Notes: generated by a model not told the origin, from the sequence alone. DNA of 64,000 nt from JAGVSR01 sp963708775 (GCA_963708775.1 CAVPTI010000015.1:179423-243422), one strand, 5' to 3'; shown: positions 36,582-46,009, counted from the stretch's first letter. A program made the numbers and translations.

Positions 36582-38489
36582 ATGGCCGTCTTCCTCGCGC
36601 AGAACCTTGCGCCTTTCATGTTCGCGGCGCTCGTCGCGTTCCTGCTGCTCGGCTACCCAGTTGCCTTCTCGCTCGGCGCGGTGGGACTGATGTTCTTCGT
36701 CGTCGGCGTCGAACTCGCCCCCTACTCCGACGGAGTCATCTCACTCTCCTGGCCGCTGCTCAATTCCATGCCCGGCCGCATCTACGAAGTGATGCGCAAC
36801 GACACGCTGCTCGCGATCCCCTTTTTCACCTTCATGGGGCTGATCCTTGAGCGCTCCGGCATGGCCGAGGACCTACTGGAAACCATCGGCCAGCTGTTCG
36901 GCACCATCCGCGGCGGCCTCGCCTACGCCGTCATTTTTGTCGGCGCGATGCTCGCCGCGACCACCGGCGTTGTCGCCGCCTCCGTCATTTCCATGGGCCT
37001 GATCTCGCTGCCCATCATGCTGCGCTACGGTTACGACCGCCGTCTCGCCTCCGGCACTATTGCAGCCTCCGGAACGCTCGCGCAGGTCATTCCGCCCTCG
37101 CTCGTCCTCATCGTGCTCGCCGATCAGCTCGGCCGCTCCGTCGACCAGTTGTACAAGGGCGCACTCCTGCCCGGCGTGATGCTTGCTGGCCTCTACGCGC
37201 TCTACGTTTTCATCGTCTGCCGCATCAATCCCGCGGCCGGCCCTGGCTTACCGCCCGAGGAAATCGCCCACCGCAAGCCCGATGGTTCGCGCGGCTTGAT
37301 ATCGCTCGGCGTCCTGGCAGCTCTCTCCGGCGGCGTGGGCACGGGACTCCTCTGGAACTCCGGCTATGGCACCATGGAGTTGTTCATCCTGGTCCTCGCC
37401 CTCTCGATACTGATCGCGCTCGTCGTCGCCCTCGTCAACAAACTGATCCTCCGCCAAACCGGACGCGGCTTCCTCTCCCCGCTCGCCGAACGCGTCACCT
37501 TCGTTATGGTGCCGCCGCTGATGCTGATCTTCCTCGTGCTCGGCACCATCCTCATTGGCCTTGCCACGCCCACCGAAGGCGGCGCCATGGGCGCAGTCGG
37601 TGCGCTGCTTCTCGCTGGCATCAACCGCTATTCCAACCGCGAACCGCAGCGCCTCAACTGGAACATCGTACGCCAAGCCACCGAGGCGACCGCCAAACTC
37701 TCCGCCTTTGTCATGTTCATCCTCATCGGCGCGCGGATTTTCTCGCTCACGTTTTATGGCGTAAACGGCCACATCTGGGTCGAGCACCTGCTCACCTCAC
37801 TTCCCGGCGGCATGTACGGCTTCCTCATCGCCGTCATGGTCCTCGTCTTCCTGCTCGCCTTCTTCCTGGACTTCTTCGAGCTGGCTTTCATCCTCGTGCC
37901 CCTCCTCAAGCCCGCCGCAGAATCCATTTTCCGAACCGCGCCAGAAGCCGTAGCCATCGCGAAGTCCATGGGCTTCGCCGTCATCGCAGCCAAAGACCCC
38001 AGCGGCGCAATCGTCGAAACCGTCGCCGACGTCTCCCCCTTCATCGTCTGGTTCGGCATCCTGCTCGCAGTCAATATGCAAACGAGCTTCATGCATCCAC
38101 CCTTTGGCTTTGCACTCTTCTACTTGCGCTCTGTCGCACCGAAGGAACCCTACACCGACAAGGTCACCGGCAAGATCACGCAGCCCGTCCTCACCTCGCA
38201 GATCTACTGGGGTGCGGTGCCCTATGTCGGCATTCAGCTTCTCATGGTCGCCGTTGTCATGGCGCTGCCGTGGATCGCGATGCACGCCCTCGTCAAGCCG
38301 CAACCGGCATCAACAGATCCAGCCGCCATCGAGCGTCCCACGACACTGGCGCCCGGTGTGCCGATGTCCTCCGACGGCCGCTTCGCCCTCCCGCCCACGC
38401 CACCAGCTATTGAGGGCGCTCCCTCCAGCACCTACACCGGCGCCGGCGCGCCGACCCTCGACATGCGCCAGCTCCCGCGCTTCGACTGA
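36582..38489 (+). CDS. TRAP transporter large permease (DctM type)
   Basis: 635 residues, belonging to the long DctM subgroup. Many TM helices are visible ('ALVAFLLLGYPVAFSLGAVG', 'MLAATTGVVAASVISMGLIS'), with DctM signatures such as 'SGTIAASGTLAQVIPPSLVL' and 'PTEGGAMGAVGALLLAG'. A cytoplasmic or periplasmic Pro-rich tail ends the protein. It is the transport channel of the TRAP system with the adjacent DctQ. The long subgroup is often annotated for mannitol, chloroaromatic or dicarboxylic substrates, but the actual substrate cannot be told. A convergent hairpin terminator follows the stop. Confidence 0.93.
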   Translation: MAVFLAQNLAPFMFAALVAFLLLGYPVAFSLGAVGLMFFVVGVELAPYSDGVISLSWPLLNSMPGRIYEVMRNDTLLAIPFFTFMGLILERSGMAEDLLETIGQLFGTIRGGLAYAVIFVGAMLAATTGVVAASVISMGLISLPIMLRYGYDRRLASGTIAASGTLAQVIPPSLVLIVLADQLGRSVDQLYKGALLPGVMLAGLYALYVFIVCRINPAAGPGLPPEEIAHRKPDGSRGLISLGVLAALSGGVGTGLLWNSGYGTMELFILVLALSILIALVVALVNKLILRQTGRGFLSPLAERVTFVMVPPLMLIFLVLGTILIGLATPTEGGAMGAVGALLLAGINRYSNREPQRLNWNIVRQATEATAKLSAFVMFILIGARIFSLTFYGVNGHIWVEHLLTSLPGGMYGFLIAVMVLVFLLAFFLDFFELAFILVPLLKPAAESIFRTAPEAVAIAKSMGFAVIAAKDPSGAIVETVADVSPFIVWFGILLAVNMQTSFMHPPFGFALFYLRSVAPKEPYTDKVTGKITQPVLTSQIYWGAVPYVGIQLLMVAVVMALPWIAMHALVKPQPASTDPAAIERPTTLAPGVPMSSDGRFALPPTPPAIEGAPSSTYTGAGAPTLDMRQLPRFD

Positions 38490-38498
38490 ATACGACAA

Positions 38499-38527
38499 AG
38501 CCCTCTCTCACGCCGTGAGAGAGGGCT
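38499..38527. terminator. Hairpin between convergent dctM and GlcG-like genes
   Basis: A perfect 13-bp stem, AGCCCTCTCTCAC with its complement, closes a 3-base loop. It starts 9 bases past the DctM stop and may serve both strands. Only a short T run follows, on the minus side. Confidence 0.7.
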
Positions 38528-38552
38528 CCGCTGTCGTGATCGTATCTCGCGT

Positions 38553-38987
38553 TTACGTCCGCCAGGGATGCGCCGGCACTTCCGAAACGCCGATCACCTT
38601 CACGCCCGCTTCCGCCACGATGTTGTCGTTCTCCACCGATGAGCCCGATACACCCACCGCGCCGATCAGCACGCCATCCTTGTCCACGATCGGCAGCCCG
38701 CCCGGAAACGTAATCAGCCCATCGTTCGAATGCTCGATGCCGAACAACGGCCCACCCGGCTGCGAAAGCTGTCCGATCAGACCCGTCGGCATGCCGAAGA
38801 ACACCGCCGTCTTGGCCTTCTTGATCGCGATGTCGATCGATCCCACCCATGCATCGTCCATGCGATGAAACGCCTTCAAGTTGGCGCCGGAGTCCACCAC
38901 GGCGATACACATCTTGGTCTTCGTCTTCTCGGCGGCTTTGCGCGCTGCCAAAATGATGTTCTGGGCATCGTCGATCGTCACGTGCAT
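38553..38987 (-). CDS. GlcG/HbpS family heme-binding-like protein
   Basis: 144 residues of the GlcG/HbpS fold: 'IILAARKAAEKTKTKMCIAV', then 'VDSGANLKAFHRMDDAWVGS', and 'DNDNIVAEAG'-like C-terminus ('SSVENDNIVAEAGVKVIG'). Members bind heme or cobalamin, or are of unknown role, and often sit next to oxidoreductase genes. There is no signal peptide, so it is cytoplasmic. It is divergent from the GMC oxidoreductase. Confidence 0.88.
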   Translation of the reverse strand: MHVTIDDAQNIILAARKAAEKTKTKMCIAVVDSGANLKAFHRMDDAWVGSIDIAIKKAKTAVFFGMPTGLIGQLSQPGGPLFGIEHSNDGLITFPGGLPIVDKDGVLIGAVGVSGSSVENDNIVAEAGVKVIGVSEVPAHPWRT

Positions 38988-39210
38988 AGGCAGTTCCTTT
39001 TCTCTAAATGGGGCCGAAATTGTTCAGCGTACGGCCCGGTGGCGTCCAATTGAAGACTACGCTTCTGAAGACAACATGTCGAAACCGCAGATCCGTTCCA
39101 CAGTGCGTGGCGGGTTGGTAACGCTTCGGCCAACAATACGCTTAGAGGAGGTGCGCGCGCCTGGCGAACCGGATAAGCCTACCCCCACTCCAAGGGGGGA
39201 GACGTTAACC

Positions 39211-40899
39211 ATGGCCCGACTGTCGCGCCCGCTCGACACGTTGAAATCTCGATACGACGCGATCATTATCGGATCCGGCTACGGCGGCGGCGTTGCAGCC
39301 TCTCACCTCGCGCGCGCCGGCAAATCAGTGGCCGTCCTCGAACGCGGCCGCGAAGTCCTCACCGGCAACTTCCCCTCCAAGTTCCCCGACCTCAAGAACG
39401 ACTTCCAGGTTCAGGGCAAGAACTTCAAAACCGGACCCGACACCGCTTTGTTCGATGTTCGCATCGGCGATGACATGCATGTGCTCGTCGGACGCGGCCT
39501 CGGTGGCGGCTCCTTGGTCAACGCCGGCGTCACGTTGCGACCCGATCGCCGCGTCTTCGAAGATGAAATCTGGCCAGGGCAGATCCGCCAGGATGGTGGC
39601 CTCGATCGCGGTTACGCGCGCGCCGAAGAATGGCTGCGTCCCGCAAGCGATCCTCGTGCCTCGGAGATGACCAAGTTCGGCGTGCTCGCCGAGGCCGGCC
39701 GCAAATTGAATCGCGATCTCGTCACACCACGGGTCGCGGTCAGCTTTGCAGAGAACGTCAACCCAGCCGGCATCGCGCAACCCGCCTGCACCCGCTGCGG
39801 CGACTGCTGCGCCGGCTGCAACGTCGGCGCCAAGAACACCGTCGCCCTCACCTACCTTCCCGATGCCGCCCGCCACGGCGCGGAAATGTTCACCGAGATC
39901 ACCGTCCGCCATATCGCCAAGTCTCATGACGGCAGCTGGCGCGTTCACGCCGCACCCACCGGCGGCAGGGATGGCAACATCATTTTGGAAGCGGCCATCG
40001 TCGTACTGGCCGCCGGCACACTCGGCTCCACTGAAATCCTTCTGCGCTCGCGCGACCAGGGCCTCGCCATTTCGGACCGCGTGGGCCATCGCTTTTCCGC
40101 AAACGGCGACATCATCGCTTTCGGCTATGGCGCCAAGTCCATCGTCAACTCTGTCGGCGTCGGCTATCCGCCGCGCATCGAAGGACTTGAAATCGGCGCA
40201 TCGGTCACCGGACAACTCGAGTTCCGCGACGCGCAAAATCTCGATCACGAACTGACAATCCAGGAAGGCGCGGTGCCGTCCGCCGTCGCGCCGTCGCTAC
40301 CCGTGATGTTCTTGCCCAACGGCCGCCTGCTCGGCGCGCTGCAAAGCCTTGTCAGCGGTGTGTACAAGGGTCCGTTCGCAAGCCTGCAAACCTATTTCGC
40401 CGTCTCGCATGACACGGCCTCCGGAATTTTCCGCCTCGACGGCGACAAGCTCGCTCTCGCCTGGAAAGATGCGCAGAACGAGCCCTGCTACGCCCGCCTC
40501 GACGAAGCCCTCCGATCCGTGGTCGAAAGTGCAGGCGGCGATTACGTCAAGAACCCGCTCGCCGGCACCGTCATGGGCCATCAGCCGGCGACGGCTCACC
40601 CGCTTGGCGGATGCGCGATGGGCCGCGAAGCCACTGACGGCGTGGTCAACCACAAGTCGGAAGTTTTCGACACCTCGCCCGGCCGCGGCTCGAACGCCGT
40701 GCATGATGGCCTCTACGTGATCGACGGTTCGATCATCCCGCGCTCGCTTGGCGTCAATCCGCTGTTCACGATCACCGCCTTGTCAGAACGCGCACTCGCC
40801 CACTTGCTCGCCGAGCGCCGCCTCACATCGAACGTCCGCCCACTCCCCGCGCAGCCCATCTTAGTCACCGCCCCCGCAGCGGTGGTGGCGGCGGAGTGA
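39211..40899 (+). CDS. GMC family oxidoreductase (cholesterol oxidase-like) with Cys-rich motif
   Basis: 562 residues from ATG 39211, which follows an AAGGGGGGAGA ribosome site. The frame is open far upstream, and ATG 39076 is a weaker start. The FAD-binding Rossmann motif is 'YDAIIIGSGYGGGVAASHLA'. The GMC C-terminal signature 'GTVMGHQPATAHPLGGCAMG' and 'GSIIPRSLGVNPLFTITALS' follow. At about residue 195 is 'CTRCGDCCAGCNVGAKNT', a tight Cys-x2-Cys-x2-Cys-x2-Cys array suggestive of an Fe-S cluster, as in some actinobacterial cholesterol-oxidase-like enzymes. The substrate is unknown, likely an alcohol or sterol-like compound. Confidence 0.87.
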   Translation: MARLSRPLDTLKSRYDAIIIGSGYGGGVAASHLARAGKSVAVLERGREVLTGNFPSKFPDLKNDFQVQGKNFKTGPDTALFDVRIGDDMHVLVGRGLGGGSLVNAGVTLRPDRRVFEDEIWPGQIRQDGGLDRGYARAEEWLRPASDPRASEMTKFGVLAEAGRKLNRDLVTPRVAVSFAENVNPAGIAQPACTRCGDCCAGCNVGAKNTVALTYLPDAARHGAEMFTEITVRHIAKSHDGSWRVHAAPTGGRDGNIILEAAIVVLAAGTLGSTEILLRSRDQGLAISDRVGHRFSANGDIIAFGYGAKSIVNSVGVGYPPRIEGLEIGASVTGQLEFRDAQNLDHELTIQEGAVPSAVAPSLPVMFLPNGRLLGALQSLVSGVYKGPFASLQTYFAVSHDTASGIFRLDGDKLALAWKDAQNEPCYARLDEALRSVVESAGGDYVKNPLAGTVMGHQPATAHPLGGCAMGREATDGVVNHKSEVFDTSPGRGSNAVHDGLYVIDGSIIPRSLGVNPLFTITALSERALAHLLAERRLTSNVRPLPAQPILVTAPAAVVAAE

Positions 40900-40946
40900 G
40901 TTTTGCTCGTCGCCGGCCATGACAACGGGGGGTTTTACTAAAACAC

Positions 40947-41318
40947 TCACCATCCGTATCCAAGATACGGGCCGCCGCGATACCAGCGGCTGTAGGGAGA
41001 ACCGAAGCGGCCGTAGAATGGATAGCCGTAAGGACTCGTCGAGTAGTAGTAGGGAGAATCGTAGAGCAGGGGCGGGCTATAGTGAGGTTGATACGTCCAA
41101 TAACGCGGACGCCATACGCGCCGCGACGTGTAACGCCGGCGATAATGACGTTGCCGATAATGCCGCCGTTTGTAGACCTTCGAGACAGCGCTGATATCGA
41201 CTGTCGCAGCCTTCATTGAAATGGCAGAGCCGCCGATCAGGGCTGCTTTCGATGTCGAAGACGCGGCGGCAGGCGCGAACAAAAGAACCATCACTGCAAA
41301 GGCAGTTTTCAGTTTCAT
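40947..41318 (-). CDS. Small secreted Tyr/Arg-rich protein
   Basis: 123 residues from ATG 41318, the start with a signal peptide (LKTAFAVMVLLFAPAAASS); the frame is open to 41363. The mature part is rich in Arg, Tyr, Pro and Gly ('YKRRHYRQRHYRRRYTSRRV', then 'YYYSTSPYGYPFYGRFGS'). Such low-complexity exported proteins are common in Hyphomicrobiales and have no defined role. Confidence 0.68.
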   Translation of the reverse strand: MKLKTAFAVMVLLFAPAAASSTSKAALIGGSAISMKAATVDISAVSKVYKRRHYRQRHYRRRYTSRRVWRPRYWTYQPHYSPPLLYDSPYYYSTSPYGYPFYGRFGSPYSRWYRGGPYLGYGW

Positions 41319-41647
41319 GCTCGCCTCCTCGTAGGGGTAAGGAAGACGTTCCCCAATCTCCAAACTGCCCGGATAGGTTCGCGTGTTGCAAGCGGAAAAA
41401 GCCGCGCTAAGCCATTTCGATTTCTCGCGTTTGAGTGATAGGCGCTGGCGTTCGTGCAGCAGGATTGAGAGGAATGGTTATGCTCACGACGCAACGATTT
41501 CAGCGACCGACCGGGCAGCGTCCGCGCGCATACGTGTGAACTTTTTGGCCAATGCTGGGATTGAGTGGCTTGAAGCCGCCAGGAAAAAATTGGACTGACC
41601 ATCAAAAACACAGCAGCGGCAAGTCCAATACCTGCCTCAAAACTTAA

Positions 41648-41673
41648 GCAGCCCCGCATCGCTGCCGGGCTGC
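41648..41673 (-). terminator. Terminator after gmaS
   Basis: GCAGCCC/GGGCTGC forms a stem with a 12-base loop, followed on the minus strand by TTAAGTTTT. The rest of the 385-base gap from 41319 to 41703 shows no gene. Confidence 0.6.
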
Positions 41674-41703
41674 CCGCAATTCTGCTACCGCTTAACTTCT
41701 TGC

Positions 41704-43011
41704 TCAAATATCCAGCGTCTGCGCGCGCTCCCAATCGGTCAGATGCGCCGCGTATTGGTTCCACTCGGCCGTCTTCAACTTGATGTAGGCGGCTGAGAAT
41801 TCATCACCCAGCGCGGCCTTGAGGCCGGTGTCCTGATCGAAGCCACGGATAGCATCGAGCAAGTTCAGCGGCAGACGCGGCGCATCCTTCACCGTATGGC
41901 CCAGCTGATACATGTCGATATCGTAGCGCGGACCGGGATGCGCATTCGTATCGATGCCGTCGAGGCCCGCCGCAAGGATGACGGCCTGCAGCAGGTACGG
42001 GTTCGCAGCACCATCTGGTAGTCGCATTTCGAAACGGCCCTTGCCCGGCACGCGAACCATGTGCGTGCGATTGTTGCCCGTCCACGTGACCGTATTCGGC
42101 GACCACGTTGCACCAGAAAGCGTGCGTGGAGCGTTGATGCGCTTGTACGAGTTCACAGTCGGGTTGGTGATCGCGGCCATACCCTCGGCATGCTTCATGA
42201 TCCCGCCGAGGAAGTTGTATCCCTGCGCCGACAGACCCATCTCGTCGGTCTTGTCGAGGAACATATTCTGCGTTCCGCTCTTGTCCCACACCGACATATG
42301 CACATGGCATCCGTTTCCGGTGAGGTTGGTGAACGGCTTCGGCATGAACGTCGCGCGTAGCCCGTGCTTTTCGGCCACCGACTTCGTCATGAACTTGAAG
42401 AACGAGTGCCGGTCCGCCGTCAGAAGCGCATCATCGAAGTTCCAGTTCATCTCGAACTGGCCATTCGCGTCTTCATGGTCGTTTTGATATGCGCCCCAGC
42501 CGAGTTCGAGCATGTAGTCGCAGATTTCGGAGATCACGTCGTAGCGACGCATCAAAGCCTGCTGATCGTAGCAAGGCTTGGACGCCACATCGAGCCCATC
42601 CGAAATCTTCGTGCCGTCGGCGTTGAGCAGGAAGTACTCACACTCGACGCCTGTCTTCATGTACAGGCCCTTATCCGCGGCCCGCTTCTGAAGCTTCTTC
42701 AAGATCACACGCGGCGCCTGCGCGACATGGCTGTCTTCCATCACGCAATCTGCGGCGACCCACGCCACTTCCTTCTTCCACGGCAGCTGAATGACCGCCG
42801 AAGCATCAGGCATGGCGAACATGTCGGGATGCGCGGGCGTCATATCGAGCCACGTCGCAAAACCGGCAAAGCCCGCACCGTCGCGCTCCATCTCCGCGAT
42901 CGCGGCTGCCGGCACGAGCTTGGCGCGCTGCATACCGAACAGATCGGTGAAGGAAATCATGAAGTAGCGAATGCCCCTGTCTTTCGCCAGGGATGAGAGA
43001 TCTTGTGTCAT
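41704..43011 (-). CDS. gmaS: Gamma-glutamylmethylamide synthetase
   Basis: 435 residues from ATG 43011, preceded by AAGGAAA; the frame opens at 43026. It belongs to the glutamine synthetase superfamily: 'GFATWLDMTPAHPDMFAMPD', 'TGVECEYFLLN', 'GNGCHVHMSVWDKSG', and the ATP/glutamate region 'MVRVPGKGRFEMRLPDGAAN'. It ligates methylamine to glutamate with ATP, the first step of the N-methylglutamate pathway. It lies 78 bases downstream of mgsC on the same strand, behind a hairpin. The genes around it (mgsABC, mgdABC) make GMAS much more likely than ordinary glutamine synthetase. Confidence 0.92.
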   Translation of the reverse strand: MTQDLSSLAKDRGIRYFMISFTDLFGMQRAKLVPAAAIAEMERDGAGFAGFATWLDMTPAHPDMFAMPDASAVIQLPWKKEVAWVAADCVMEDSHVAQAPRVILKKLQKRAADKGLYMKTGVECEYFLLNADGTKISDGLDVASKPCYDQQALMRRYDVISEICDYMLELGWGAYQNDHEDANGQFEMNWNFDDALLTADRHSFFKFMTKSVAEKHGLRATFMPKPFTNLTGNGCHVHMSVWDKSGTQNMFLDKTDEMGLSAQGYNFLGGIMKHAEGMAAITNPTVNSYKRINAPRTLSGATWSPNTVTWTGNNRTHMVRVPGKGRFEMRLPDGAANPYLLQAVILAAGLDGIDTNAHPGPRYDIDMYQLGHTVKDAPRLPLNLLDAIRGFDQDTGLKAALGDEFSAAYIKLKTAEWNQYAAHLTDWERAQTLDI

Positions 43012-43081
43012 GGCCGTTTCCTTCACTTGGGCACGTCGGGCAGGATGTCGATTTTTTTGTTGTTACGAAGTGCAAAAAGAA

Positions 43082-43102
43082 AGGGCGGTTATAAACCGCC
43101 CT
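43082..43102 (-). terminator. Hairpin overlapping the mgsC stop, possible attenuator before gmaS
   Basis: A perfect 9-bp stem (AGGGCGGTT with its complement) has a 3-base loop. The mgsC stop codon (43089-43091) lies inside it. The minus strand continues TTTCTTTTTG, so it resembles an intrinsic terminator placed between mgsC and gmaS. Confidence 0.65.
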
Positions 43103-44423
43103 GTCCTTGTCCAGGAATCCAACTTGTTCCAGCGAGCGGCACGCGCGCCATGGCGGCCGCTTCGATGGTCAGCGCGCACAGATCTTCAGGCTCGAGGTTG
43201 TGCACGTGGTTATGGCCGCAAGCGCGGGCGATAGTCTGCACTTCCAGCGTCATCACCTTCAGGTAGTTCGCAAGACGGCGGCCTGCGCGAACCGGATCGA
43301 GCCGCATCGCCAATTCGGGGTCTTGTGTGGTGATGCCTGCCGGATCGCGGCCCTCGTGCCAATCATCGTAAGCCCCGGCCGTCGTGCCGAGCTTGTTGTA
43401 TTCAGCCTCTAGCGCCGGATCGTTGTCGCCCAGCGCCACGAGCGCCGCCGACCCGATCGCAACGGCGTCCGCCCCGAGAGCCAGCGCCTTGGCAACGTCC
43501 GCGCCGTTGCGGATACCGCCTGATACGATCAACTGCACCTTGCGATGCATGCCTAGATCCTGCAGCGCCTGCACCGCAGGACGAATGCAAGCCAGAGTCG
43601 GTTGCCCGACATGTTCGATGAAGACTTCCTGCGTGGCAGCCGTGCCGCCCTGCATGCCGTCAACGACAACCACATCAGCGCCGGCCTTCACGGCGAGCGC
43701 AACGTCGTAATAGGGACGCGCGCCACCGATCTTGATGTAAATAGGCTTTTCCCAGTTGGTGATCTCGCGGAGTTCGAGGATCTTGATCTCGAGATCGTCG
43801 GGGCCGGTCCAGTCGGGATGACGGCAGGCCGAGCGCTGATCGATACCCTTTGGCAGCGTGCGCATTTCGGCGACGCGATCCGAAATCTTCTGGCCGAGCA
43901 GCATGCCGCCGCCGCCGGGCTTGGCACCTTGGCCGACCACGACTTCAATGCAGTCCGCCTTACGCAAGTCGTCCGGATTCATGCCGTAGCGCGACGGCAG
44001 ATACTGATAAACGAGCGTCTTCGATTGTCCGCGCTCTTCCGGCGTCATACCTCCGTCGCCCGTCGTCGTCGAAGTGCCGGCGATTGTTGCGCCGCGCCCT
44101 AATGCCTCTTTCGCCTGCGCCGACAGCGAGCCGAAGCTCATGCCCGCGATCGTGATCGGGATTTTCAGTTCCACCGGCTTCTTCGCGAACCGCGTCCCGA
44201 GCATGACACTCGTCGAGCACTTTTCGCGGTAGCCTTCCAGCGGATAGCGCGACATGGACGCGCCTAGGAACAGCAGATCGTCGAAGTGCGGAACCTTCCG
44301 CTTCGCACCGCCACCACGGATATCGTAGATGCCGGTCGAGGCTGCGCGCCGGATCTCCGAAAGCGTGTAATCGTCGAACGTGGCGGACTTGCGCGGCGTG
44401 GTCGGCGGGTTGTGATACGTCAT
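43089..44423 (-). CDS. mgsC: N-methylglutamate synthase subunit C (glutamate synthase FMN domain)
   Basis: 444 residues matching the FMN-binding synthase domain of glutamate synthase. Visible are 'PITIAGMSFGSLSAQAKEAL', the FMN region 'GTSTTTGDGGMTPEERG', 'GQGAKPGGGGMLLGQKISDR', 'IYIKIGGARPYYDVALAVKA' and 'ALGADAVAIGSAALVALGDN'. With MgsA and MgsB it transfers methylamine nitrogen from gamma-glutamylmethylamide to 2-oxoglutarate to form N-methylglutamate. The ATG overlaps the mgsB stop, showing translational coupling. The gene is intact and normal in length. Confidence 0.92.
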   Translation of the reverse strand: MTYHNPPTTPRKSATFDDYTLSEIRRAASTGIYDIRGGGAKRKVPHFDDLLFLGASMSRYPLEGYREKCSTSVMLGTRFAKKPVELKIPITIAGMSFGSLSAQAKEALGRGATIAGTSTTTGDGGMTPEERGQSKTLVYQYLPSRYGMNPDDLRKADCIEVVVGQGAKPGGGGMLLGQKISDRVAEMRTLPKGIDQRSACRHPDWTGPDDLEIKILELREITNWEKPIYIKIGGARPYYDVALAVKAGADVVVVDGMQGGTAATQEVFIEHVGQPTLACIRPAVQALQDLGMHRKVQLIVSGGIRNGADVAKALALGADAVAIGSAALVALGDNDPALEAEYNKLGTTAGAYDDWHEGRDPAGITTQDPELAMRLDPVRAGRRLANYLKVMTLEVQTIARACGHNHVHNLEPEDLCALTIEAAAMARVPLAGTSWIPGQGQGGL

Positions 44424-45109
44424 CAGTATGCGTCCGCATTATCAATGTTGAAGTTGTAGAGTTTGCGCGCCGAACCATAGCGTTTGAACTCGCTCGTCTT
44501 CACGTCCTTGATGCCGGCCTTGTCGAGAAGCACCGCCAGCTGATCGTGGTGCTCCGGCCGCATCTCCTTCTCGATGCAATCCGCGCCGAGGCTTTTCACG
44601 CTGCCGCGCACGAACAGCTTCGCTTCGTAGATCGAGTCACCCAGCGCATCGCCCGCATCACCGAGCACCACGAGATGCCCACTCTGCGCCATGAACGCCG
44701 ACATGTGCCCGATGTTGCCGCGCACGACGATATCGATGCCCTTCATCGAGATCCCGCACCGCGATGCCGCGTTGCCCTCGATCACGAGCAATCCGCCACG
44801 CCCCGTTGCACCCGCATACTGGCTCGCATCGCCCTTCACGACGACGCTGCCGGACATCATGTTTTCCGCAACTCCCGGCCCAGCCGATCCGTGGATCGTG
44901 ATGGTGGCCTTCTTGTTCATGCCGCCGCCGTAGTAGCCGACCGGCCCACGAACCGCGACCTTGATTGGCGCGTCGACGCCGACGGCGACGGCATGCAGAC
45001 CGCGCGGATTGAGAACTTCCCACTCCGCTTCGTTGGTCCCTTCCGACTGCCGGTGAAGCTCCGAGTTGAGTTCGCGCAACGGCGTAACGGCAAGATCGAT
45101 CGTGCGCAT
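44423..45109 (-). CDS. mgsB: N-methylglutamate synthase subunit B (GXGXG domain)
   Basis: 228 residues with the beta-helical GXGXG domain of glutamate synthase. Repeats such as 'VAVRGPVGYYGGGMNKKATI', 'SGSVVVKGDASQYAGATGRG' and 'IVVRGNIGHMSAFMAQSGHL' are evident. This domain is structural in the synthase complex. The start is 3 bases after the mgsA stop, and the stop overlaps mgsC, so A, B and C are one translational unit. It is homologous to the gltB C-terminal region and to glxC. Confidence 0.92.
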   Translation of the reverse strand: MRTIDLAVTPLRELNSELHRQSEGTNEAEWEVLNPRGLHAVAVGVDAPIKVAVRGPVGYYGGGMNKKATITIHGSAGPGVAENMMSGSVVVKGDASQYAGATGRGGLLVIEGNAASRCGISMKGIDIVVRGNIGHMSAFMAQSGHLVVLGDAGDALGDSIYEAKLFVRGSVKSLGADCIEKEMRPEHHDQLAVLLDKAGIKDVKTSEFKRYGSARKLYNFNIDNADAY

Positions 45110-45112
45110 GCT

Positions 45113-46009
45113 TCACCGCTCCCAGAAATAAACGGTCGCCGGCTCCGGCTCCCAGATCTTCGCCGTGTCGATACCGGGCAGACCGGCGAGCGCGCGATAC
45201 TCCGAGCCGAACGCCACGTACTGATCCGTCTCGGCCATGACCGCAGGCTTGCACGCGATCGGATCGCGGATGACGCCGAAGCCATTCTTCGTGCCGACCA
45301 CGAACGTAAAGAAGCCGTCGAGATCGTCGAGGCTCTTCTCAAGCGCCTGACCGAGATTCATGCCCTGGTTCATGCGCCACGTGAGATAGGCAGCCGCGAC
45401 TTCACTGTCGTTCTCCGTCTCGAACGTCATGCCGTCATGCTTCAACTTGCGCTTCAAGCTGTTGTGGTTCGACAGCGAACCATTGTGCACGAGGCACTGG
45501 TCGGCTCCCGTCGAGAACGGATGCGCGCCGAGCGTCGTCACCGCGCTCTCCGTCGCCATGCGCGTATGCCCGATCGCATGCGACCCCGACATCTGCTTCA
45601 GATGGAAACGATCCGACACATCCGTCGGCCAGCCGACTTCCTTGTAGATCTCGATCGTCTCGCCCGCGCTCATGATGCGCACGCCGGGGTGTTCAGCCTT
45701 GATCGCCGCGCGCGCCGCCTCTGCCTTGTCGGCAGGAACGGTCAACACCGCATGCGAAGACTTCCGCTCGATCTCGACCGGCGCGCCGATCGCCTTCGAC
45801 AGAGCCGCATCCAGTCCCGCAAAATCCTGATCCGCACTTGCCGACTGCACCGTCAGCTTGGCCTTGCCGTCTTCAGCTTCGCCATAAACCGCGAACCCCG
45901 CCGAATCCGGCCCACGCTCGCACATCGTTGCCAGCATCTGCGCCGTCAGCTCACCCAGCCGTGGCTCCAACGCCTTGTCCTTGATAAACAATCCGACGAT
46001 CCCACACAT
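45113..46009 (-). CDS. mgsA: N-methylglutamate synthase subunit A (class II glutamine amidotransferase-like)
   Basis: 298 residues beginning Met-Cys-Gly-Ile. Cys2 is the nucleophile of class II (Ntn) amidotransferases, followed by 'MLATMCERGPDSAGFAVYGE', the substrate-binding Arg region, and 'LVHNGSLSNHNSLKRKL'. It accepts gamma-glutamylmethylamide and releases methylamine to the complex. It is the first mgs gene in its operon. The 120-base gap upstream (46010-46130) may carry a promoter. Confidence 0.91.
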   Translation of the reverse strand: MCGIVGLFIKDKALEPRLGELTAQMLATMCERGPDSAGFAVYGEAEDGKAKLTVQSASADQDFAGLDAALSKAIGAPVEIERKSSHAVLTVPADKAEAARAAIKAEHPGVRIMSAGETIEIYKEVGWPTDVSDRFHLKQMSGSHAIGHTRMATESAVTTLGAHPFSTGADQCLVHNGSLSNHNSLKRKLKHDGMTFETENDSEVAAAYLTWRMNQGMNLGQALEKSLDDLDGFFTFVVGTKNGFGVIRDPIACKPAVMAETDQYVAFGSEYRALAGLPGIDTAKIWEPEPATVYFWER

